DNA of 57,055 bases from Gammaproteobacteria bacterium. Lineage in GTDB: Bacteria > Pseudomonadota > Gammaproteobacteria > WOZS01. The stretch is taken from positions 5,341 to 62,395 of the forward strand of contig WOZS01000040.1 in the NCBI GenBank assembly GCA_011620135.1, read 5' to 3'. The notes beneath the pieces are model-generated. The model saw nothing but the letters and a program-made list of their open reading frames with translations, was not told the origin of the DNA and searched no databases. Numbering within the stretch: position 1 is the stretch's first letter; every line of letters begins with the position of its first letter. Below are positions 9,369 through 20,347 of this stretch, in pieces. The position numbers and the translations under genes are program-made.

Positions 9369-9373
<5 letters not shown>
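9345..9373 (-). promoter_or_regulatory. Sigma-32 heat-shock promoter of clpB
   Basis: On the minus strand CTTGAAA (9373-9367) is followed after 14 bases by CCCCATGG (9352-9345). This agrees closely with the RpoH consensus of CTTGAAA, 13-15 bases, CCCCAT. The predicted start near 9338 leaves a leader of about 45 bases before the clpB ATG. The -35 element overlaps the last codons and stop of uvrA, so clpB has heat-inducible control of its own beyond any read-through from uvrA. Confidence 0.85.
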
Positions 9374-12206
<2,833 letters not shown>

Positions 12207-12272
12207 GAGGGCTTGCAGTGCATGATTCAGTCCAGAGAAGGTGACAACCGGCAAGGATTGGTCATCGACAGT

Positions 12273-13448
12273 ATGACCGCCCCGACCCCCCTGGGCAAGG
12301 TGATGGCCTGGGGGGGCATTGGCGCGCTGCTGGCGGTGCTGGCCTGCCGCATGATGGCTGTGTTCATCGCCTATCCGGTGCTGGCCACCTACGCCCATGG
12401 CCTTGCCGGCAGCAACACAGCACGGGTCGGTCTGGCCCTGGGCGCCTATGGGCTCACCCAGGCGCTGTGTACCCTGCCGCTGGCCATGCTCTCCGATCAC
12501 TTCGGGCGCAAGCCGGTGATCGGCTGCGGGCTGCTCCTGCTGGGTCTGGGCAGCGTCATGGCGACGCAGGCCCATCATATCGGCACGCTCATCGCCGCCC
12601 GCGCCATGCAGGGGTCAGGGGCCGTGGGAGCCAGCATCATGGCTGCACTGGCCGATCTTTCTCCAGGCAACTCCAGGACCATGGTCATGGCTGGTGTCGG
12701 CATGGTGATGGCCGTTTCATTTGCACTGGCCTTTCTCCTGGGCCCTCTCTTGGCCGCCCATGGCGGTCTCTCCACTGTCTTTTGGTTTACCGCCGCCATG
12801 ACCGGGGTTGCCATGCTGGCGTTGCTGCTGGCCGTTCCCCATCGGCCGGCGGGCATGGCGCGGCGCACCGTGGGCAGCTTGCTGGGCCGGGTCTGCGTGG
12901 ACCTGTGGCCACTGCACGCCGGCATCGCCATGCTGCACATCTCGCTTGCAGCCGTCTTCCTGGTGCTGCCGGCCATGCTGCATGCAAGCGCTCCCCATCT
13001 GCACGGCACCATGCTCTATGGCTGTGCCCTGCTCATCTCCTTTCTCATCAGCATGACCGGCATTGCCCTGGCGGAACGCGCCCGGCGCACCACGCTGCTT
13101 GCCGGCAGCGCCGTGGCTGCGCTGTGTATCGGCTGTCTGCTGCTGGCCTGGCACCATGGTCTCGTCATCCTGGTGCTGGGCATGGTGATCTATTTCAGCG
13201 GCTTCAATGCCCTGGAGGCCTTGCTGCCGTCGCTGACCTCGCGGCGCGCCCCACAGCCGGCCGTGGGCACGGCCATGGGGGTGTTCAGCACCTTTCAGTT
13301 CCTGGGCATTTTCATTGGTGGTGCGCTGGGGGGCCTGGTGGCGGCATACAGTGTCTGGCTGCTGCTGGTCAGCATGGCCATCCTGCCCTTGCTGTGGTTT
13401 GCCGTAGGCCAAAAAGGGCTTGCCGTACCGCAAGGACCTGCCATCTAG
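12273..13448 (+). CDS. MFS transporter in the uvrA-ssb interval
   Basis: 391 residues with about 12 hydrophobic segments. Typical major facilitator text is present: LSDHFGRKPVIGCGLL is the loop 2-3 motif (D-x-x-G-R-[RK]), and RAMQGSGAVGASIMAALADL is TM4-5. It is an inner-membrane, proton-coupled exporter of unknown substrate. Genes of this type are commonly found between divergent uvrA and ssb in proteobacteria, which supports the call. The start at 12273 is the ATG closest to the first membrane helix. An in-frame ATG at 12222 is possible, and neither has a well-placed ribosome-binding site. Confidence 0.85.
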   Translation: MTAPTPLGKVMAWGGIGALLAVLACRMMAVFIAYPVLATYAHGLAGSNTARVGLALGAYGLTQALCTLPLAMLSDHFGRKPVIGCGLLLLGLGSVMATQAHHIGTLIAARAMQGSGAVGASIMAALADLSPGNSRTMVMAGVGMVMAVSFALAFLLGPLLAAHGGLSTVFWFTAAMTGVAMLALLLAVPHRPAGMARRTVGSLLGRVCVDLWPLHAGIAMLHISLAAVFLVLPAMLHASAPHLHGTMLYGCALLISFLISMTGIALAERARRTTLLAGSAVAALCIGCLLLAWHHGLVILVLGMVIYFSGFNALEALLPSLTSRRAPQPAVGTAMGVFSTFQFLGIFIGGALGGLVAAYSVWLLLVSMAILPLLWFAVGQKGLAVPQGPAI

Positions 13449-13522
13449 GTGCCGATGGGGCGCTGCCTGGTGCAGGCGGCCAGCCGCCATCTTGGCGATT
13501 GCCAGAGCTGGTCCTCGATGTG

Positions 13523-13531
13523 TGGTATGAT
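13523..13531 (+). promoter_or_regulatory. Extended -10 element ahead of ssb
   Basis: TGGTATGAT is a TG-n-TATGAT extended -10 hexamer located about 87 bases before the ssb ATG, inside the 169-base gap after the MFS gene. A TTGCCA lies upstream at 13499, but its spacing of 21 is too long for a normal -35, so the call rests on the extended -10 alone. I see no clear SOS box here. Confidence 0.4.
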
Positions 13532-13617
13532 GAGTATTGAGAGGAATTGGCCATGCTCATCAGCTGGCCGTGACCACTCCCCACACCTTCTTCCTGACTT
13601 CTTGATAGGCAGCATGC

Positions 13618-14058
13618 ATGGCACGAGGCATCAACAAGGTCATCCTGATTGGCAACCTGGGTGCTGATCCCGAGGTCCGCTCCACGCCTTCTGGGCACAC
13701 CATTGCCAACCTGCGTCTTGCCACCACCGACAGCTGGCGGGATCGCCAGAGCGGTGAGCAGCAGGAACGAACCGAGTGGCATCGTGTCGCCCTGTTTGGC
13801 CGACTGGCGGAGATCGCCCAGCAATACCTGCACAAGGGCTCCAAGGTCTATGTGGAAGGACGCCTGCAGACCAGGAAATGGCAGGGTCAGGATGGTGTCG
13901 AGCGCTATACCACCGAGATCGTCGCCAATGACCTGCAGTTTCTGGACAGCCGTGGCTCGGCTTCCGGGGCTGCAGGGGCCACGGGTTCCGGTGCTGCGGC
14001 TTCTCCTCCGGGATATGACCTCCCTCCCGACGAGTTTGATGAGGATGTGGGCTTTTGA
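13618..14058 (+). CDS. ssb: Single-stranded DNA-binding protein
   Basis: 146 residues. It coats single-stranded DNA as a tetramer and recruits repair and replication enzymes. The OB fold runs from [20 protein letters not shown] through [30 protein letters not shown] to about residue 110. A short Gly/Ala/Ser linker follows, shorter than in E. coli (about 178 residues total). The C-terminal tip is DEFDEDVGF, where the usual tip is D-D-D-I-P-F. Acidic residues and the terminal Phe are kept, but the conserved Pro is Gly. The gene stands alone on the plus strand after the MFS gene. Confidence 0.96.
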   Translation: MARGINKVILIGNLGADPEVRSTPSGHTIANLRLATTDSWRDRQSGEQQERTEWHRVALFGRLAEIAQQYLHKGSKVYVEGRLQTRKWQGQDGVERYTTEIVANDLQFLDSRGSASGAAGATGSGAAASPPGYDLPPDEFDEDVGF

Positions 14059-14197
14059 GACCCCGATGAATTCCATGTTGCCCAGCGGGCAGGAAGGAAG
14101 TGCAGACGGGCAGCTCCCCGGTGGGACTGTTACCGCCCCCCCTGGGGGTCGACAGGAGGCCAAAGGAGGCCAGGACCGTGGCATGGAGTTGCCTGGA

Positions 14198-14956
14198 ATG
14201 AAACAGCATACCTTGCGAGAGTTCGACCAGGACCTGGAAACCGTGCGTGGTCATGTACTGACCATGGGCGGTCTGGTGGAGAGCCAGGTGGAACTGGCCC
14301 TGCGCGCCCTCACCCAATGCGATGGTGAGTTGGGGGTGGAGGTCAGCCAGCGGGACTATGCCGTCAACAGCCACGAGATCAAGATCGATGAGGAATGCAT
14401 GCAGGTCCTGGTGCGTCATCAGCCGGTAGCGGTGGACCTGCGCCTGGTCATCGCCTCGTTCAAGATCATCAGCGACCTCGAGCGTATCGGGGACGAGGCG
14501 GGCAAGATCGGTCGCCAGGCCACCGCCATGGCCGCTGATCGCGACACCTTTCGGGGTTATGGCGATGTGCGCCATCTGGGGCGCTACGTCCGGGAGATGC
14601 TGCACGATGCCCTGGACAGCCTGGCTCGCACCGATGTCGAACTGGCCCTGCAGGTCATCGACCGCGACGACGAGGCCGATCGTGAGTATGAAACCATCAT
14701 TCGCCAGCTCAGCACCTACATGATGGAAGACTCCTCCACCATCGGCGAGGCAGTCTCTGTCATGTGGGTTGCCAGATCCCTGGAACGCATCGGAGATCAT
14801 GCCCGCAATATTGCGGAGCACGTGGTCTTTTTCGTTGGCGGCCATGATGTCCGCCATCAGGACCCAGAGATCATGCGCCAGCTGCTGGAACGACAGACCC
14901 AGCGGCGCGGCGCAGCCCTGTCGGGGAATGCTGAGGATGGCGATTTTTCTCGATGA
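14198..14956 (+). CDS. phoU: PhoU, phosphate signalling regulator
   Basis: 252 residues from MKQHTLREFDQDLETVRG. The ATG at 14198 has GGAG eight bases upstream; another in-frame ATG lies five codons earlier. PhoU couples the Pst phosphate transporter to the PhoR/PhoB system. Two three-helix PhoU domains are visible, each with the paired acidic motifs that bind metal: ASFKIISDLERIGDEAGKIG in the first and MWVARSLERIGDHARNIAEH in the second. Pst, phoR and phoB genes are absent from this window, so it is an isolated phoU here. The C-terminus after the second domain is a polar tail. Confidence 0.93.
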   Translation: MKQHTLREFDQDLETVRGHVLTMGGLVESQVELALRALTQCDGELGVEVSQRDYAVNSHEIKIDEECMQVLVRHQPVAVDLRLVIASFKIISDLERIGDEAGKIGRQATAMAADRDTFRGYGDVRHLGRYVREMLHDALDSLARTDVELALQVIDRDDEADREYETIIRQLSTYMMEDSSTIGEAVSVMWVARSLERIGDHARNIAEHVVFFVGGHDVRHQDPEIMRQLLERQTQRRGAALSGNAEDGDFSR

Positions 14957-15008
14957 ACCATCACCCCCTCACCCAGGAGGCATGCCCCGCCACATCCGGC
15001 CGGCCACC

Positions 15009-15689
15009 ATGCCCATCCTGGCGCTGACAGGGGCCTCGGCCAGGCTGTCGGTGGCCGTGCTGACAGGCTCCCGATGCCTGTGGCAGGATCTGCCGGCACG
15101 TCACAGCGAGTCCTGTCTCGACGTGGTGGATGCCCTCTTGGACGAGGCAGGGATCGGCCTGAAGCAGCTCGACGCCATCGCCTTTGGCGAGGGGCCAGGT
15201 TCCTTCACAGGGGTGCGTCTCGCCTGTGCCCTGGCCCAGGGACTGGCCATGGCCATGGATCTGCCCCTGTGCCCGGTCTGTGATCTCACCGCCCTGGCAT
15301 GGCTTGCCCTCCTGCAGAATGCGGCGGCCACCCAGGTGGCGGTGGCCATGGATGCCCGACAAGACGAAATCTACTGGGGGGTCTTTGCCTCCACGGCAGG
15401 GCAGCCGGACAGCATCCAGCCCCTGCAACCCATCGCCCTGCTGCAACCGCACCAGGCCACCCTGCCGGCCCCTGGTCCCTGGCTTGCAGCCGGCGATGGT
15501 TGGGCCATCCATGACCTGGGTCATCTGACCATCCAAAGACCCCATCCCCTGGTAGAGGCGGCCCGGGCCGATGCCACGGCCCACCTCGCCCGATGCGCCA
15601 TGGCCATGGGGCAATGGGTCTCACCCACCGAGGCCCTGCCGGTGTATCTGCGCCCCGATCCTTTGCAGCGGGAAGCGCGCCATCCATGA
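15009..15689 (+). CDS. tsaB: TsaB, subunit of the tRNA t6A-forming complex
   Basis: 226 residues. TsaB is the non-catalytic ASKHA-fold partner of TsaD and TsaE, which transfer threonylcarbamoyl to A37 of ANN-decoding tRNAs. The family core is clear: AFGEGPGSFTGVRLACALAQ and VAMDARQDEIYWGVF. The N-terminal strand reads MPILALTGASARLSVAV, where most TsaB have an IDTS-type motif. The start is chosen on this alignment. An in-frame ATG at 14982 has AGGAGG only one base before it, too close to decide. It follows phoU by about 50 bases and precedes pdxH. The enzyme for the first t6A step, TsaC, is at 44386. Confidence 0.88.
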   Translation: MPILALTGASARLSVAVLTGSRCLWQDLPARHSESCLDVVDALLDEAGIGLKQLDAIAFGEGPGSFTGVRLACALAQGLAMAMDLPLCPVCDLTALAWLALLQNAAATQVAVAMDARQDEIYWGVFASTAGQPDSIQPLQPIALLQPHQATLPAPGPWLAAGDGWAIHDLGHLTIQRPHPLVEAARADATAHLARCAMAMGQWVSPTEALPVYLRPDPLQREARHP

Positions 15690-15714
15690 CCCCCACCTGG
15701 GCCTTGCCGATACC

Positions 15715-16320
15715 ATGCTGACAGACAGCCTGTATCTCGAGGCCATTGCCCTGTTGCAGTCCTGGCAGCAGGAAGCGGCCCGTCATGAGGAACTCGCCGA
15801 GGCGGCTGCCCTGGCCACCGTGGGGGATGCCGGTGACCCGGAGGTGCGCATGGTGCTCATCAAGGCTATCGACCCAGCCGGGCTTGCCTTCTTCACCAAC
15901 CGCAACAGCCGCAAGGGCCAGGATTTGGCCCACCAACCGCGCTGTGCCCTGGTTTTTCACTGGAAGAGCCTGCATCGCCAGGTGCGTGTCGCCGGCACCA
16001 CCTGCAGGCTTGACGAGGAGGAAAGTGATCGCTATTTTGCCAGCCGCCCCCGCTTGAGCCAGTTGGCCGCCTGGGCCTCGGAGCAGTCCCAGCCCCTTGC
16101 CGCGCGCCACCTGCTGGAACAACGTCTGGAAGCCTACGAGCAGCATTTTGCCGGGCAGGCTGTTTCCCGCCCAGCCCATTGGGTGGGTTATCGGATCGCG
16201 CCACACCGCCTGGAATTCTGGCAGGAGGAACCCGGCCGTCTGCACAGGCGCCAACTGTACCATTGCCAACTGTCCCATCGAGACAGGGCTTGCTGGGAAA
16301 GCATCCTGCTGCAGCCATGA
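15715..16320 (+). CDS. pdxH: Pyridoxamine 5'-phosphate oxidase
   Basis: 201 residues, slightly shorter than the 210-220 usual. It oxidises pyridoxamine or pyridoxine phosphate to PLP using FMN and oxygen, in the cytoplasm. Family text is present throughout: EVRMVLIKAIDPAGLAFFTN, SRKGQDLAHQPRCALVFHWK, RQVRVAGT, YFASRPRLSQLAAWAS, and a C-terminal EFWQEEPGRLHRR that matches the substrate-binding RLHDR loop (Arg and His kept). The C-terminus ends in CWESILLQP rather than the common RLAP. The ATG has no obvious ribosome-binding site, so the start is less certain than the identity. It is 26 bases after tsaB. Confidence 0.92.
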   Translation: MLTDSLYLEAIALLQSWQQEAARHEELAEAAALATVGDAGDPEVRMVLIKAIDPAGLAFFTNRNSRKGQDLAHQPRCALVFHWKSLHRQVRVAGTTCRLDEEESDRYFASRPRLSQLAAWASEQSQPLAARHLLEQRLEAYEQHFAGQAVSRPAHWVGYRIAPHRLEFWQEEPGRLHRRQLYHCQLSHRDRACWESILLQP

Positions 16321-16332
16321 GCAGCTTGGCAT

Positions 16333-16389
16333 CTGTCATCACCCTGTCATCAATCGAGGTATAGGCTCTAACGTAGCGTCCGTAGCGTC
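16333..16389. repeat. Two pairs of 9-bp direct repeats ahead of the EAL-CBS-GGDEF gene
   Basis: CTGTCATCA occurs at 16333-16341 and 16344-16352, and CGTAGCGTC occurs in direct tandem at 16372-16380 and 16381-16389. Both pairs lie in the 94-base gap between pdxH and the signalling gene, 26 to 82 bases before its ATG. That position would suit a regulator binding in direct-repeat register, though simple slippage duplications are equally possible. Confidence 0.5.
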
Positions 16390-16414
16390 TGTCCTGACCC
16401 AGGAATTTCCAGCC

Positions 16415-18352
16415 ATGGCCACCCCTTCCTTGTATACCGAGCGGACAAGCAAGATGGAGACACACCATAACGCGGGGCACACCCTGTTCAGGATCCTCGA
16501 GCGGGGAGGGCTGCGCCTGTTCTTTCAGCCCATCTGCGCGCGTCAGCAAGATAATTCATATACCATTTTTGGTCATGAAGTCCGTATGCAAGGCCCAGCT
16601 CCCTGTGCCTTAAGGACGCCGCAGGGTCTCCTGCACATGGCCAGGGAATATGGCATGCTGGATACGATATTCAGGCAAGGCAGCCTGACCGTGGTCCGGC
16701 GCTTCCTGAAGACCTGGACGCACCAGGTGCGCATGCGCCTGTTCCTCTGCCTGGATGTTGGCGGGGCATCGCCCGGCATGATGGACATCGCCTCTTTACT
16801 CGATCCCCTGCTCGAGGCTGGTCTCTCACAGGACCGCCTGGTGATTCATCTCTCTGCTGGTGCGGAGACCTATGGGGTAGCGGGATGTCTGGAAGAGCTT
16901 GCCCAGGGTGTGCGCCAGGTGGCACATGGCGTGGCACTGGCCCTGGACGAACTGGGTATGACCTATGACGAAGCACTGCGCCTGTGGCAACGCCATCGGC
17001 CGGAATACATCGTCCTGAGCCCATACACCACCTGTCACCTTGCCGGAGAAGGCGAGGACCACCAGACGGCCAGCGCCTTTGTGCGCCGCGCCACATCTGT
17101 GGCCCATCATGACAACGGCATGGTGCTTGCCCAGGGCGCTGACAGCGCCCTGCTATTGACTGCCATGGGCAAGCTTGGGGTGAACCTGTTTCAGGGAAGC
17201 GCGGTTGGTATGGCCGCGAACCGGCCGCCCATGTCCATGATGACGGCGCCCACCAGGCTGCCTGCTGATGTAGCCAGCGACATCACCACCTCCATCCAGG
17301 ACACCATCGCTGATATCCTGCAAGAGGCGCCGCACATCACACCATCCACCCGCATGAGCGAGACGGGGGAAGTCTTTCACAAGCACCCAGAACTGCGCTC
17401 AGTGGCGGTGGTGGATCCGGAGACCGAAAAGCCCGTTGGCATCATCCGGCGCAATCAGTTTCTAGAGATCATGGGTACACAGTATGGACGCGACCTGTAC
17501 GGCAAGAAGAAGGTCAGCCATTTTCTCGATTCCCATCCCAATGTCTTCGAACGCAACGCCACGCTGGAGGAAGTCGGCCAGGTGCTCAGCGCCTCACAGG
17601 ATCTGGAGGTCGATTTCATCATGACCGAGCAGGGGCGCTACGCTGGCATCGGCAGAGCGCATAGCTTGCTGGAAAAGATCATCAACCTGCGGGTCAACAA
17701 GGCCCGTTACATGAACCCCCTCTCCGGGTTGCCTGGCAATGTGCCCGTCCAGGAAACGCTGCGCAAGCTCCTGGGAGCAAAGCGCCCCTTTGCGGTCTGT
17801 TATTTCGATCTGGACAATTTCAAGGCATTCAATGACGTCTATGGCTATAGCAGCGGCGACCAGGCCATCCTGTTGTTGGCGAGGGTGCTGCGCGCCAGCG
17901 CCGACCCAACCATCGACTTCATCGGCCATATCGGTGGTGATGATTTCATCGCTTTTTATGAAAGCAGCGATTGGGAACAGCGCGTTCGCGTCGTCATGGA
18001 CCGGTTCGTTGCAGAGGCACGCAACCTCTACTCCGAGCAGGACAGACAGCGTGGTTTCATCGAGGCCACCGATCGCCAGGGCAACCCGGCCACCTTTGCG
18101 CTGTTGTCGTTGTCGGTGGCGGCAGTCCTGCCGGACCCAGGGGTCAACTGGACCGTGGACGACATTGCCCGCTTGGCCGCGGAGGCCAAGCATGACGCCA
18201 AGGCGATTCCAGGGGCGAGCCTGGTCATCCATCCCTGCAATAAGCCTCATCCCGAACGGCGCCAGGAGCGCAGCAGTCTTCCCCTCAAAACGGGCGCAGC
18301 GGCTGCAGGCCATGCTCAGGCTGGCAGCATCACAGAGTCCGGCACTGCCTGA
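16415..18352 (+). CDS. EAL - tandem CBS - GGDEF signalling protein with degenerate sites
   Basis: 645 residues, no membrane segment, so cytoplasmic. Domains in order: an EAL-like domain (about 25-260; LRLFFQPI is kept), a CBS pair (about 330-440; VAVVDPETEKPVGIIRR), and a GGDEF domain (about 455-620; FDLDNFKAFNDVYGYSSGDQAILLLARVL). The EAL motif reads HEVR instead of E-A-L-R, and the DDFG loop reads DELG, so phosphodiesterase activity is unlikely. The cyclase signature is GGDDF near residue 507, and the inhibitory-site Arg is replaced (PTID). It may act as a nucleotide-sensing effector rather than a normal cyclic-di-GMP enzyme. AGGAA sits before the chosen ATG. Its stop is only six bases from that of the convergent tgpA. 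Confidence 0.85.
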   Translation: MATPSLYTERTSKMETHHNAGHTLFRILERGGLRLFFQPICARQQDNSYTIFGHEVRMQGPAPCALRTPQGLLHMAREYGMLDTIFRQGSLTVVRRFLKTWTHQVRMRLFLCLDVGGASPGMMDIASLLDPLLEAGLSQDRLVIHLSAGAETYGVAGCLEELAQGVRQVAHGVALALDELGMTYDEALRLWQRHRPEYIVLSPYTTCHLAGEGEDHQTASAFVRRATSVAHHDNGMVLAQGADSALLLTAMGKLGVNLFQGSAVGMAANRPPMSMMTAPTRLPADVASDITTSIQDTIADILQEAPHITPSTRMSETGEVFHKHPELRSVAVVDPETEKPVGIIRRNQFLEIMGTQYGRDLYGKKKVSHFLDSHPNVFERNATLEEVGQVLSASQDLEVDFIMTEQGRYAGIGRAHSLLEKIINLRVNKARYMNPLSGLPGNVPVQETLRKLLGAKRPFAVCYFDLDNFKAFNDVYGYSSGDQAILLLARVLRASADPTIDFIGHIGGDDFIAFYESSDWEQRVRVVMDRFVAEARNLYSEQDRQRGFIEATDRQGNPATFALLSLSVAAVLPDPGVNWTVDDIARLAAEAKHDAKAIPGASLVIHPCNKPHPERRQERSSLPLKTGAAAAGHAQAGSITESGTA

Positions 18353-18358
18353 GCAAGG

Positions 18359-20347
18359 CTAGAAGCTCAGCTCGCGCAACAACCGCTCCTTCTCGTCAGG
18401 GCCTGGGGAAGGGCCGTAGTGTAGTGCCACATAGGCATTGGTTACCCGCCAGATGGCTCCTGCCAGGTCGGGATACCGTGTCGCTGCACGCTGGGCAAAG
18501 GTCACCGGGCCTTCCCATGGTTGCGGAGGACAACCGCGACGTGCCATGGCCCGGCAAAAATGGCCATAGCGCCTGCTCACCACATGGCTGCGGGTCCAGC
18601 GTACGCTGCCCAGCCAATCCAGCGTGAGTACGCCAAGCAGCACCATGACCACCATGAGCATGGCGATCTCCTGGCGGGACAGGCCGCCGAGGCGCAGCCA
18701 GGATAACGTGGCGCGCTGCCGATCAGCGCCATAGGACAGCACCCAGTCATTCCATGCGGTATGGATCGCATCCCAGCCCAACGCCAAGCGCTGCACCAGG
18801 CCGGCGTCATTCATCAGCCAATGCAACATGGGGCCGTCCTCGGCCCCGCGGTTGCCCGACAGGTCCAGCCGCCCGCCGTCTGTGATCCCGATCCAGGCCA
18901 CAGGATCCAGCCGCAGCCAACGCCCGTCCACATGAGCCTCCACCCAGGCATGGGCGCTGCTCTGGCGCACGAGCACATAGTGTCCCCACGGGTTCCATGC
19001 CCCACCATGGTAGCCGGTGACGATGCGGGCCGGCACTCCGGCGGCACGCAGCAGGAAGGTCAGCGCCGAGGCGTAGTGTTCACAGAAACCACTGCGGGTA
19101 TCGAACAGGAAGGCATCCACGCTGTCTTGGGTCGGGGCGGCCCCGGGCTCGAGGGTATACTGGAAATGACCGGCCTTGAACCAGTGGCGAGCGCTCTGGA
19201 TCACCCGATCCGCCGGCTGATTCTGCCAGCGCTGCGCCAGCTGGCGGGCCCGCGGGTTCCCTGCCTGCGGCAGGCGCAGCGCGCGCTGCTGGACGGTTGC
19301 GGGCAATGTCCCTGGGGCGATGGCCGGCACGGAGAGCGCCTGATAACGCCGCCGCTGCCACAGCGGCCAGGCGTTGCGCAAGGAGCCATCCCGCAGCGTG
19401 CTCCCCGGGACATCGCTGGCCAGAGGTACATCCAACGCCAGGAGCCAGGGTTGCCCAGAGGGTTCAATGATAATGGTCTGCTGCCATCCCTGGCCGGCTT
19501 TTTCCGGCAACGTCCTGGGCGCCGGTGTGTCGGTGCCCTGGCTCAACGCACCCTGGCGCCAGGTATGACCATCGAAATCCCACAGGACCGGCCCGCGCCA
19601 ATAGAGCGTTTCTGCAGCCATGTCGTCCGGGATCTCGGCGCGCAACACCACCTCGGCCGACAGGGCCAGGGAACGGATGGCATCGGGCGCCATCTCCTCG
19701 CTCAGACCGCTCAATGCTTCATGCTGCTGGGGGAGACGGCCCCACAGGGGCCCTGGCAACCTGGGGAACAGGATGAAGCAGATCAGTGCCACAGGAACCG
19801 CCTGGGCCAGCGTCACCAGCGCTATCCGTGCGCAGGTTGGCCATGGCAGCAAGGAGGGATGCTGCTGCAGTTGCACCAGCATGATCGTATCGAGGCAGGC
19901 AAGCCCCAGCACCAGCACCGCCATGGGCAACGCCTCATTGTTGATGAAGACCGCTGCCAGCATCAGGTACACCACCACCACCAGCACCAGCAAGTCGCGG
20001 CGGCCGACACTCTCTGCGGCCTTCAGTCCCGAGGCGGCTACCAGCAGTCCGGTCCCGAACTCCTGGCTGAACCACTGGCCTACCTGGATACGAAGGCCAG
20101 CCACGATTCCTGCGGCCAGAAGAGCGACAAACCAGCGTCTTGGCACCGGCCAGGGCAATGCAGTGGCCGCAAGCCGCCAGAGCACCGCCGCCGCCGCAGC
20201 CCCGATCAGCCACAGTGGGGCCTGACCCAGATGGGACAACTGAGCCAGCAAGACCAGCACCAACATGCTCCGCCATAACCAGGTCGTGGTGACCCGCCCG
20301 GCAGTAGGGCGTGACGGATCCCAGATAGGGGTCGCCGGGATGGTCAT
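18359..20347 (-). CDS. tgpA: TgpA-type membrane transglutaminase-like protein
   Basis: 662 residues. Five to six N-terminal membrane helices (DUF3488 region, to about residue 200) are followed by a periplasmic transglutaminase core, then one more helix near residue 590 and a DUF4129-like tail. The catalytic triad is visible as C422 in SGFCEHYASALTF, H466 in SSAHAWVEAH and D481 in WLRLDPVAW. In Pseudomonas the protein is essential and periplasmic in function; its natural substrate is unsettled. The ATG overlaps the DUF58 stop by four bases (ATGA), fixing the start and showing coupled translation. Confidence 0.92.
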   Translation of the reverse strand: MTIPATPIWDPSRPTAGRVTTTWLWRSMLVLVLLAQLSHLGQAPLWLIGAAAAAVLWRLAATALPWPVPRRWFVALLAAGIVAGLRIQVGQWFSQEFGTGLLVAASGLKAAESVGRRDLLVLVVVVYLMLAAVFINNEALPMAVLVLGLACLDTIMLVQLQQHPSLLPWPTCARIALVTLAQAVPVALICFILFPRLPGPLWGRLPQQHEALSGLSEEMAPDAIRSLALSAEVVLRAEIPDDMAAETLYWRGPVLWDFDGHTWRQGALSQGTDTPAPRTLPEKAGQGWQQTIIIEPSGQPWLLALDVPLASDVPGSTLRDGSLRNAWPLWQRRRYQALSVPAIAPGTLPATVQQRALRLPQAGNPRARQLAQRWQNQPADRVIQSARHWFKAGHFQYTLEPGAAPTQDSVDAFLFDTRSGFCEHYASALTFLLRAAGVPARIVTGYHGGAWNPWGHYVLVRQSSAHAWVEAHVDGRWLRLDPVAWIGITDGGRLDLSGNRGAEDGPMLHWLMNDAGLVQRLALGWDAIHTAWNDWVLSYGADRQRATLSWLRLGGLSRQEIAMLMVVMVLLGVLTLDWLGSVRWTRSHVVSRRYGHFCRAMARRGCPPQPWEGPVTFAQRAATRYPDLAGAIWRVTNAYVALHYGPSPGPDEKERLLRELSF

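Noticed and set aside
12207-12272. SOS box between uvrA and the MFS gene
   Set aside because: No CTGT-N8-ACAG pattern is present in the gap.
18353-18358. Terminator between the EAL-CBS-GGDEF gene and tgpA
   Set aside because: Only six bases separate the two stop codons, and no hairpin with a T-run is visible within the gene ends.
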